Source: Heterobilharzia americana (lineage: Eukaryota > Platyhelminthes > Trematoda > Strigeidida > Schistosomatidae). From it: 64,000 nucleotides of DNA. Below are positions 13,405-22,827 of the stretch, one piece after another. How positions within the stretch are numbered: the first letter of the stretch is position 1; the number at the start of each line of letters is the position of its first letter. The notes below the pieces were generated by a model that saw nothing but the letters and a program-made list of their open reading frames with translations, did not search any database and was not told where the DNA came from. Location of the stretch: the NCBI GenBank assembly GCA_944470555.2, contig OX104127.1, positions 130,015,113-130,079,112 of the forward strand, written 5' to 3'. The translations under genes and the position numbers were made by a program.

Positions 13405-13470
13405 TCGCCAGGAAGCCATGGACCTGGGCTCTGTGCTTTTGGGCACTCGTCAGGAAGGTGTATGTGCAAC
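13405..13470 (-). repeat. Hammerhead-like relic near the 5' side of Penelope relic 3
   Basis: Minus strand: CTGACGAgtgcccaaaagca, then CAGAgcccaggtccatgg. The CUGACGA core is intact and stem II is GUGC/GCAC, which covaries against the GUCC/GGAC of Sm-alpha; GAAA is changed to AGAG. It lies about 250 bp 5' of the Penelope relic on the same strand, where Penelope terminal repeats are known to carry hammerheads. Confidence 0.55.
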
Positions 13471-13630
13471 CTCGAGATTTGAATCCGCGTTAACAACTAA
13501 CACTCATCAAAGTGTACCACAACGCAAAGCCTCATATTCTGCTACCACATTGTAATTTGATCCATAGAATTCGGTCAGCATTCAGAACTAGACAACATGA
13601 AAGTGGTTGTTTTCCAGTGACCAGTCAATG
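13470..13630 (+). repeat. Dispersed repeat sharing a block with 30830-30890
   Basis: Contains agacaacatgaaagtggttg followed by cagtgaccagt; the same block (agacaacatgaagttgttta, cagtgaccagt) is at 30839-30880. Upstream is a box-B-like gagatttgaatcc. No coding sequence. Confidence 0.55.
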
Positions 13631-14008
13631 TATTAAGTTAGTTTATTTGCCACAGTGTTCCAATAATATAACTGATGAAAATCCTATGCTTCCTAGCATA
13701 TGTTAAGGTTCCGATTTGTTTTATTTTTGTAAGGTTCTAGAGACGACGTACATGGTAAGATAAGTTCATTTTGCTTCGTAGTTGTTCGCTTCCAAGCATC
13801 ATATTGCATAAAAAATATCAACTGAACAAACTACTCAACTGATTATAAGTAGTGTAGATACGTTTCGCTAAAAAAGGCCCAAGCATTCTCAATAGTTTAT
13901 TTGCCAGGGGTAATAATACTGAGATTTTAAATCAAATGTTTTTATTCAATGAAACCAAATGTATTTCATGAATATGACCTCTTCTGGATTGATAATGAGT
14001 CAATGAAT

Positions 14009-14130
14009 TTATGTTCGATGTATGTACAAATGTAGTGAGGTAAGATGACTCTGCAATGACCGAAACTGTTGACCAACAATGGCATTCAAACAAATAGGAC
14101 AACACTTTTCAAACACTTGTTCAATAGGCA
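14009..14130 (-). CDS. Candidate terminal exon with zinc-finger-like cysteines and histidines
   Basis: The minus frame reads PIEQVFEKCCPICLNAIVGQ, QFRSLQSHLTSLHLYIHRT, then TAA at 14009-14011. Acceptor gtcagtttacag ends just upstream of 14130; the open frame continues further back to a second CPTC. C-x2-C-x14-H-x4-H resembles a C2H2-type finger. It could be a host gene exon or the finger of a decayed retroelement N-terminus. It is only 800 bp past the membrane protein stop and is not phase-linked to it. Confidence 0.3.
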
Positions 14131-14134
14131 CTGT

Positions 14135-14925
14135 AAACTGACTACAGGTTGGGCATCATTTTTCGTGTAAAGTCATACAAAGGTTAAATACATCATTGAA
14201 ACTATTTTTATACACTTAGGGTTCTTTATTCCTTTGTTTTGAGTGGTAAAGTAATCATAGTGAGCGTATTAGACGTTAATTGCGTAGCCAAAGACTGAGT
14301 TGTCGTGTTCTTTTTCTGCATAACCGTTTTGAATTTCCGAGTATCCATACATTTAAGTGAGTACTGTGCTGATGAGTATGCACACATAAAAGTAACTGAA
14401 CGCTTTTTAGATTATTTATCTTAATATGATTTAGTATTCTGTATTTAGATAGATTTTAATACTTCTATCGGACCCTCTAACTAAGAAATCCTTTATCTGT
14501 ACAAGCTTAGAAGCCTGACGGATAACATCTCTTCGTTATTTATGCGCAAATAATATGTGCAACAATCAGTTGAGTTATGACCATATTACTTCCTGGAGGA
14601 ACTCTACGGATTCATAGACTATCTCGTGACAGTTGGTTGAAAATCGGTGTTTACTTAAAATCCTAACTTCAGAATTAGCCCACATGAACTATGGTCACTG
14701 GCATTATAATCAACACCCTAAACTCCCCCTCCCCCAGTGGCAAACAGAATTTACTCAATGGGTTGAATTAATGCGACTCTACTCACCGTTAATAGTTTTA
14801 TTAACAAAAGCTGAAATTTCAAATAAAACGTATGTTTTCTCAAAAGATAGATTTGATCAAAACAAGTGTTTACAAGATTCTAAGTCGATGATTAGAAGGA
14901 CACAACTAAGTGTAACTCAGCTTTA
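14135..14925. other. Non-coding stretch between minus-strand exon candidates
   Basis: A 97-codon plus frame at 14633-14926 lacks recognisable motifs and splice logic. It would be 3' of the membrane protein stop on the minus strand. Confidence 0.45.
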
Positions 14926-14930
14926 GAATT

Positions 14931-15067
14931 CTACCATGATTTTTTTATAAAGCCAAACCTAAAGGCCATGAAAAACCCACCCACTGCCAAAAGCTGCATC
15001 AAAAAAGTGTATCCTACTACATACATTTTGGATAATGGTACATGATTAAATTCATAGAATCGATAGA
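14931..15067 (-). CDS. Terminal exon of minus-strand membrane protein
   Basis: A strong acceptor (polypyrimidine tract ttttccgtttcccaccag) precedes 15067. Phase matches the 17832 exon (G|TC TAT). Encodes YRFYEFNHVPLSKMYVVGYT, then a hydrophobic stretch FLMQLLAVGGFFMAFRFGF, then IKKSW and a TAG stop at 14931-14933. The basic tail after the last helix suggests a cytosolic C-terminus. A possible donor (gtagaa) overlaps the stop, so the true 3' end is not certain. No polyadenylation signal is obvious just downstream. Confidence 0.55.
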
Positions 15068-15069
15068 CT

Positions 15070-16133
15070 GGTGGGAAACGGAAAATGATATGTTGGTTAA
15101 ACAGGTTTGTTTTTGCCAGAAAATAAATATTTTTATATCCATAGAGATTCAATCAATTTTCACGATATTTCATATCAGTCCTTGATTCATTCATAAAGAT
15201 TGGTTCACTGAACGAAATAACTTGTGTATACAGTCGCAGTATTCGACTGTATGAACCTATCCTTTATCATATTCAACATGATGAAGCTCAAAAAATGACC
15301 GTAGTCAGTATAAACGTGGATCTGAATCAGCCACGACTTCCAAGTCAAGTTTAGTGAAAGCCTTCAGGAGAAGTCAGTCCTTTATGCATCAAAAAAATCA
15401 GTTACACTAGTGTCTCAGTCTGAAGTTTATACTGAGGTAACTGTCTAGGATGAGGATGAAAACTTTCCGATTAAACTATCTAGCTTAGGGAACATAGTGT
15501 CACTGAAATCATCCTCCTAAGCTACAAATTTTTCTCCCTCACCACTGATTAGTCTGTGCATTGAATTAGGGAAATCGTCCTTTTTCAGTAGAACAGAAAC
15601 TTAGAACATGCTTAGGTATTTTCATCATTTAGTCGACAATAATAAACACCTGCAGAATTAATGTCATATTACAATATGCAAAGGGTGCCGTATGTTCACC
15701 TTGGCAATGAAATTCAGTCTTTACCTAAACGTCATTTATGGTAAGGTAGAATATTTAAGTTTTTTTCTATCTAAGTAATAGACTGTGTTAAGGCAACCTA
15801 CACAAAATGATAAAGCGTTCTTCTTTTGAAAAAAAGAAACAAACAAAGAAACACGTTGTCTTTCATATCGATTCAAATACACATTAGTTAAGTGCATAAT
15901 TCGGTTTTACACATAAAGAGAGTTGATTTTAATCTTTTGATTATTTTTTACTCCTACAAAATTATCTACACACCTACCTTGTCTACTTACTGCTATATAG
16001 GCAGATAAAAGCTGGGCACAATAATGTTGACTGTAGGCGGATTTCGGGCAATACATATAGGCACACCATTCATTGATAAAGTTTGTTGGTGAAAAACTTT
16101 CCCTTGAAAAAGATATTTTGTTCATAGGTGAAA

Positions 16134-16186
<53 letters not shown>

Positions 16187-17830
16187 ATTTTCGTGCAATC
16201 ATCAGGAGTTGGACAAAGATTGGCTGAGTTATCAGTCAGGGTGACATTTTATTTTAGAAAATGACATTTCTATATTTAGTATATTTCTTAAAACCATAAA
16301 TTATCTGTCTTCATGTGTAGGGAAGGTAATCCCTTCTGGTGAACATTGCTATCCTCTTATGTTTATATGTTTTGTACAGAGTGAATCATTCAGCCACCTT
16401 CACAGTAACAATAAAAATATTGTAAAGGAGTTATGAATAACTCACAAAGTTCTTGTAAAATCAATTTCGCTCTACTTCCTACATAAGTGAAAACATTTCC
16501 ACGGCATCTATTGGTCAGCAATTTGTAGGTGGTTTTATTCAAATAGATGCCAAAAACGATTACGATAATTCACCGAAATATTGTCAGCGAAATACTGTAG
16601 GCTAATTTAATCTCATCCTCAGCATTTCTTTGTCAAAACTGATGGCAAATGGAAAGGATAAATTAGGTTTTCTTTTGTTACTTATGACAAAAAGGAAAAT
16701 ATTACAGTTCACTTTTTAAACAGAATTTTTGTTAGCACTATGTTGTTTTACTATTTGTTTACACAGACCTGTTTTTACTGCCCATTTTTGTTGCTGCATA
16801 CTTCCGACTACCACTACAAACTCTGTGAATTGTTGACAGTGACGGAGTTATATTGATTGTAGAATCTTTGGATGGTAGTATTTTTTAACTGACATTCACA
16901 AAGCCGAGTTGCGAAATTCTTTCACAAGAGAACTGTGATTAAACTGTATATACACTGATTAGTTGGTTTTTGACTAGGTCTGTCTTGAAGGTTTGTGTGA
17001 TTGATTTTCAGTGGTCAATTTCACAAATTACCAGTCGATACCGGAGTTAATGCTCATGGAGATAGGAAATCTTGAAAAGCAGTAATTGGTTTTGCTGTAA
17101 TTGAAATCTCTTACTCAAAGACAGACTGAATTCATTGAGTTGCATTTCTACATTACATTGTGATTGTGAAACTCTCTTTCGTTCATCAAAGAACAGAAAG
17201 CGGGCATAAGCCGCTGTTGAAATTTGTCAATAATGATTTTGGTTGTTGATTTATGTTGTCTGTGATCGTGGGTTAGCGTGATGCAGTTTTGTACCTGTAG
17301 GACTAATGACAACCATATCAGTTAACAAGCAGGTGGCAAAATTTGTCATTAAATCGAGTTTTATGGTTTTTCGTCACCTAAAATTGAATTTTTACGTCTG
17401 GCTCTCGTCAGTATGAATTGCATCAAATATTATTGCAGCAACTGACCAACAAATAATGAAATGAATAAAAAGCAGAAGTTTATAATGCAGTTGTATAGAG
17501 CAGCCAAACATTTCTTGTTTTTCTTCCTACACTGTTATTAATATCTCTTGAATACTTTTTAGAATCGTACATCTCTAGCTCGTGTCGAGACGAATTGAAA
17601 TGTAATTATTAACCACGTGCACGTTCATGCAGTAAGCGATAATCCACACCTATTCTGTGTCAGTTAGTTATACCACCTGGTTGCCTACACATCGGTAGGT
17701 GGAAAGTCAACTTCTTAAATCGATAGGCTGCAGATCCACTCGCAGTTTGTGTACTGATCGATAGGCTGTAAATACTGTGTGTACACTAATAACTGATTCA
17801 CTAGGAGTACTTATTTATAACATGAACTCA
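15070..17830. other. Probable intron of the minus-strand membrane protein gene
   Basis: Holds the (AT)24 run; otherwise no recognised repeat or exon. Near-repeats tcgataggctg at about 17720 and 17758. Confidence 0.4.
16136..16183. repeat. (AT)24 microsatellite
   Basis: Uninterrupted AT dinucleotides, self-complementary. It generates spurious open frames of alternating Tyr and Ile on both strands. Confidence 0.98.
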
Positions 17831-17831
17831 C

Positions 17832-18020
17832 CCTTCACTTCAATACAAAGTAATGCGAAAATCCCAATTAAGACATTTCGGCAAACAACCATTATTTGTT
17901 TTGGACTACTGAAATCTCCTGGCCATCGAGTCGCATTACAGATCCTCAATGTGTATCTGAAGAACAGCGCAACGCCCAGTAAAGCCAAGAAAATACATAA
18001 TACACAGATTGCCAATGTTA
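17832..18020 (-). CDS. Exon 3 of minus-strand membrane protein: two transmembrane segments
   Basis: Acceptor atttatattttaag, donor gtgagt (plus-strand actcac at 17826-17831); 189 nt, phase 1 to 1. Encodes VTLAICVLCIFLALLGVALF, FRYTLRICNATRWPGDFSSP, KQIMVVCRNVLIGIFALLCI and EVK: a hydrophobic helix, a polar loop with a possible N-glycosylation site (NAT), and a second hydrophobic helix. The last base g joins to the first two bases of the 15067 exon to give Val. Confidence 0.55.
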
Positions 18021-18124
18021 CTTAAAATATAAATGAATTTGGACTTAGATATATATATCAGTGTTCTTGGATATTATACATGATCAGTTCCACTATTTGA
18101 GATGGCCACTATTTGGCAGACTTT

Positions 18125-18235
18125 GTATCTCTATTGGAAGATGATTGAAGGTGAAATGAAAATCTCTGTCGCGGCAGGATTCAAACGGTGACCTCCCGTG
18201 TTCTACCAACTGACCCACAATACCTGACAGCTGAT
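18125..18235 (-). repeat. tRNA-like repeat arm (minus) of an inverted pair
   Basis: Minus strand: gtgggtcagttggtagaaca, cgggaggtcaccgtttgaat, cctgccgcgacagagatttt. Box A-like (gtcagttggtag) and box B-like (gtttgaatcc) motifs at tRNA spacing. Paired with the plus-strand arm at 18478-18585. Confidence 0.55.
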
Positions 18236-18477
18236 CACATCTTGGTTTCATTTCAGTCACCAAGGATTTTGCCCGGCTGCCAGGCGAGTTCGTGACGCGT
18301 TACTAAGCATTCAAAGTATTTTACACTGGCTGGCCACCCAGAACTTCCAATTGTAAATCCAAATCAACCTGAATTAGAGAGGCGGACAATTTGAGACAGA
18401 CTTGGCTTGAAATATTTATATTATCTATACTGGGTGGTGTCTGAAGCAATTGTAACGCATCAAGAACTTGTATAGCA

Positions 18478-18585
18478 GTTGGGTCTCGTAACTCAGTCGG
18501 TAAAGCCATGGGTTGATAAGGCGGAGGTCTCTGGTTCAAATCCTGCAGCAGCCCAGATTTTCACTTTACACTCATATATATATAT
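18478..18585 (+). repeat. tRNA-like repeat arm (plus) of an inverted pair
   Basis: gggtctcgtaactcagtcgg, taaagccatgg, ggttcaaatcctgcagcagc then ccagattttcactt. Box B is nearly canonical; the acceptor stem does not pair and there is no clear anticodon arm, so this is a SINE-type head rather than a tRNA gene. Confidence 0.55.
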
Positions 18586-19789
18586 ATGGTTTTGATATGC
18601 CAGAGACGGTTTGAAGTGACCACATAAGTATATTAATAGTAGAAAAGATGGCGTAAACTGTTCCTAGCATCCCATCTTAAGCATTCCTATTTCACTCCTT
18701 CGCATCTGTTTGCCTAACAACATATCCATTCAATCACATCTATAGATAAGTACCACTTCTCAGTGATATCGACTATAAGTAATAATTAAATGCAGGAAGT
18801 TTTTGTTAGATTTCATTTAAGTTTTTACCTCACATTATCCACCTAAGCGATTCATGCTTAGAAATAATTGATTGTTTCGAAATTTTCGGACTTTTCTGTT
18901 TCACAGGGTTGAATTTTTCAGAAATTCTTGTTACAAAAATAATATTGCAGAAATTACTCATGTTTGTACAATGAAACTGAAGTTTTACGTGGAAAACATG
19001 ACTGAAATTGTTCAGTCTGTATAATGAAATCAAAAATGTCAGGTAGACACAGCGTACTTAATTTTGGTTTTTACACACGCAAAAGAAATATTAAGCAACA
19101 TATGTGGTTTTCATTTTTCCAAACCTTATAAACCTCAACATAGGCTTTTATCAACTTATCATAAAATGGAGTCTTTCAGTAACAAGTATAATAAACAGGC
19201 TGATTAACTATTGTTCAAAGGTAGTCCATACGTGAATAGGACTGGGATTAAACACAGCGATGTACGGCATAAATGTTAACACTATGTACTGGAAATGTAG
19301 AAAGGAGTACTTCTTATACTATTCGCTTACAGCTAACAGTAATGTATCAGTTTCAATTTCCCTATAGTAATGAAACCTTTGTCGGGCTTAGATTTTTTCA
19401 ACGGAAGTAATTTATCATGCACACTCCATCTCATACGTCACATCCCGGTGAATTAATCTGATTAGTTGAGGTAACAACGCAGTTATTGTTAAGACTCAAA
19501 AGATCTAGATAAGCATGCAAGCGACACTTTGAAAAAGATTTTCAAGTTAGTCTCACATCCCAGCTCATTTCTGACCACCACATACCCAGTTATACATTAC
19601 CTTATAGGGAGAAGATAAAACCCATAAGCATTCCATTTTAGTTGATGTATTAAAAATATCAAATATCAGAACATTAGTATTTGTTAGGTTACGTTTCTGT
19701 CACAGTTTATTGTTCATAGTCATATCAAGATAACTCCATAACTTTGAAATATGGTTTATATAATTAGGATTTTCAACCCTCCTTTGTAA

Positions 19790-20060
19790 AATAGGTAGCA
19801 GGATTCTTCATATTTGTCAAGAACAGGTGCTGAGTCATTCCTATTGTATGTGTTCGGTGTTGCTTCAAAGGTTTGGTTATCAATCTCTCCTTCTGCCGCT
19901 TCCCTAAGTTAGTTTTAAGGATTTTCACCCCATCGCAACCCATCGTGGAGTTGTGTGTAACTCATGCATAGCTATTACCAAGCCTTTTTCTAGGCTCCTT
20001 ATCTCACTAGGGTTAGTGATCACGTACCTGAGACTTCTCTTCATGAGTACAATGGCTTGA
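19790..20060 (+). repeat. Dispersed 250-bp repeat, copy 1
   Basis: Shares order and sequence with 29160-29420: tgtatgtgttcggtgttgct, ggttatcaatctctccttct, gttgtgtgtaactcatgcat, agcctttttctaggctcctt. No open frame is conserved between the copies. Confidence 0.62.
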
Positions 20061-20639
20061 ATATAAGGTTATTAGGATATAAAAATATAGCCAGCAGAGG
20101 CACTGAAGCCTCAAAAACTGACTAATGTGTTACTGTGCATAGAAATAAAGTTCTCAGAAAGCATTTGGTATAGAATCGTTTGTTACTGAGATAAAGTTGC
20201 TATCTGCTTGTCTGGGCATGGTCAGACATTTTCCAAGGACTCTGTAATTTTGAGAAATAGTTTTTTAGTGTAAGTTTTAGAAAACCTAATCATTTCTGAA
20301 AAGAATTAGGTTTGTGACATTATTCAATAGCTGATGACCATTTGGTAAAGTTCAAGCAACTTAAATCATAGCTTCAAAATTCATCAGTTTTAATGTGCTC
20401 TTCATCATCTAAATGAAAAGTCGAACATAAAGTGAGTGACAACTGTGAGAAGAGCTTCTTCTCGGCAGTTATTATCTGAAATTGTGCAATAGTATTCTAA
20501 CATCATAAATGCATAACAATCTATTATTGAGTAACAGGGTAGGGCTGGATCATCAAGGTAGCATTTGACACTAGAGTTAAAAGTGGTTGCAAACGAGGGA
20601 AAGGAGCTGAATAATAATATCTAGGCTGAGTAACTGGCC

Positions 20640-20790
20640 TCATAGTTGGCTTGGCTGACTGCACGGGTTCAGTGGGTTTGGTCCTTCACAAGGTGGAGTC
20701 ATGGGTGCGCAGTGCTGAGTCCCATACTAGAACGAAACAGCTGTGCAATGCTTCATCAATTTTCTGCGTAAATTGATGTTGAACATGAAC
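20640..20790 (+). repeat. tRNA-headed short repeat with hammerhead-like core, copy 1
   Basis: 20710-20748 reads gcagtgCTGAgtcccatact, agaacGAAAcagctgtgcaa. Compared with other copies (CTGAGGA gtcc catacta ggac GAAA cagc) it has lost GGA from the first core strand. The head at 20640-20690 is only weakly tRNA-like. Confidence 0.6.
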
Positions 20791-22593
20791 TAGACACTAA
20801 TTGTACATTTTAGAAATAGTTCTTTTCAATTCATTATAGGAATACTAGTGTCTAACTTTTTCATTTAGTAATTATTTATAAATATAATACAGCTTTCCAA
20901 TAAACGAATGTAAAACATTTTGTAGACATAATCAACTGTGTTCATAATTATAAATCCAGCCATTTTGAAAGCTATTTCCAAACAGCATGATCCACGTTGA
21001 TATTTCTCTCAGCTGGATAGATTTTCAGTTTTCCAACTGCTGTCATCCTGATAGATGAAATCTACAGATTGGGGTTTCTAACTGCGTAAGTTATTCAGTA
21101 GTATATTTCGTGACTTGATAATACCTTTGAGTCAAATATCCCATGATAACCTTTTTGATACCGAAGTTAGGCATTTGGAAAAATGCCCAACTGTGTACAA
21201 TGTCAAAGTAAACCTTGAGGTCTGTATACAATTTACAAATTAATCATCCTAGTTAAGGTATGCCAGTTCTAAATTATTTAGCCAGATTCGGGTGATCTGA
21301 ATAATTCAGCCCCGTGAGCTGAATCTGTTAGGGTACATCACTAATAAGCTCGCCTTAAAAGGAGCGAAAGGATCACTGTGATATGACTGACGGAATCCGC
21401 AGACCAACCTCAGCAGCTTCTGACTACTCATGTAGTTTAGTAGTATATTACAATCTCAAACCCCTTATCAAGTCTAGTGATGACATCTTTACTTATTTTG
21501 GTTGTTTTGATGACCTGATGATATGCTCTGGAGTCACAGTTTTATACTGAATACAGCAGTCTACTGAACTTGATTCACATCTTTCCTAATCGGCATCCGA
21601 CTATGCAGCCAAATCGGAACTGTCTACCAAAACGTCTTCAAACCGCATATTTGCATTTATTTGAATAATCTCTATACGAGTATCCACAAATTTAATTTTG
21701 AAAGATAGCGATAATAATGGCAACTTATCAAGAAACACGTAATGATAATAACTGTGAAAGTTCCAGTCTAAATTCGCAAGGAGTTTACATCGAGGAAGTA
21801 CTTTGTTTAATACGTGCATGGAAGATGCTGGTTTTATGCTTCAGTCTATCCTCCTTGTTCCAGTCGAAATAGAGTTCCCGCGATAATTCCAAGCACTGCT
21901 TAGGACCAGGTTAAAGCTAATCCAACTAAGAATTAATATGGTGCATACAGTCGTTTTATAATTTTAGAAAGAAGAAATGTTGCTGAGTCTTATAGATTTA
22001 GTCGATGCTGGTCAGCATATTGATTTTAACTTGTTTTCTGTTGTATAAAAAAGACAGCAATAATTAAAATAAGTGTATTTAGAAGCATTGGCTTCAGTTA
22101 TAATTACCAACTCGGGTGATATCTACAAAATGTCATGATATTTAATCATTTCACATGTTTGTGTTGTGTTGTGTAGGAGTTTATATTTCTTCCCTAGCCT
22201 TACAATGTCTAACTACCTATTTTGCCTTGCTATTGTCCTACGACGCTCATCGTGCACAATATCGATTACGAGATTCAGACCAATCCCCTCATTTGCACAT
22301 GTTAACACACATATAACCACACAAATATTGGAACAAACTCCAATCTTTCATTCCTCCTTTGGTTTATATTTAGTAAGAATAAACGGCCTGTATAAAACCT
22401 CCCCTGAACACACACACACACAAACTTGCAATAGTTTACTTCATAGAGGGTGGATCCACATGTCTCGAATTTCTTTGTGTATCTTCCAAGCAGAATCTCA
22501 TCATTAGATTGGCTGACTGAAAAACTCTACTTCATTTGGACTAGTGGGCAAAATAGTAATTGTTTATACATAAATTTCGGATCTTATTTTCAG

Positions 22594-22827
22594 TTAACGA
22601 TTACACGTTCATTGTGAAACCGATCAACAGTCATATCATGTCAACTGTCGCTATGCCAGCAACTACTTATCAAACATCTGCTACCGGAAATCCTCCTCAA
22701 ATTTTAGGTCCATTGTCTGGTGGTGGTGAAGTACCAGAAGGTGAACCTGTTCACTTGGAACTGAGGATTGCACCTCCTGGAGATTTACAAGTGCAATGGT
22801 TCAAAGATGGTGTTGCATTGAGTGCCG
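22594..22827 (+). CDS. Kettin-like exon a: linker and N-terminal half of Ig 1
   Basis: Acceptor ttttcag ends at 22593; donor gtgagt begins at 22828. The exon enters with two bases of a codon, so an upstream coding exon ending in one base is required. It encodes about 78 residues: a linker with NDYTFIVKPINSHIMST, then GEVPEGEPVHLELRI (A'/B strands) and VQWFKDGVALSAG (C strand and turn). The B strand lacks the usual Ig cysteine. An ATG at 22636 could in principle start a short isoform, but the frame stays open to the splice acceptor. Confidence 0.85.

Larger units (their letters stand above)
18590..22590. other. Non-coding stretch with repeats
   Basis: Contains the dispersed repeat copy at 19790 and the short repeat at 20640. 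A small nested inverted repeat lies at 21283-21327 (cagattc ... ctgaataattcag ... gaatctg). A 113-codon plus frame at 22166-22507 has low-quality composition and is not supported as coding. Upstream kettin exons, if any, are not visible here. Confidence 0.5.

Noticed and set aside
13268..13706. Plus frames of 95 and 64 codons
   Set aside because: They lie within the repeat that carries the hammerhead-like core and have no protein motif.
15907..16264. Open frames on both strands rich in Tyr-Ile repeats
   Set aside because: Produced by the (AT)24 microsatellite.
18478..18560. Functional tRNA gene
   Set aside because: Box B is good but the acceptor stem and anticodon arm do not form; it is a SINE-type head.
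21601..21819. Minus frame as an extra exon of the membrane protein gene
   Set aside because: Acceptors and donors do not give the one-base-in, one-base-out phase that the neighbours require.
22166..22507. 113-codon plus frame just before kettin-like exon a
   Set aside because: No splice sites in phase with exon a, composition biased toward Ser, Thr, Ile and His with a CA repeat; treated as chance or decayed repeat.
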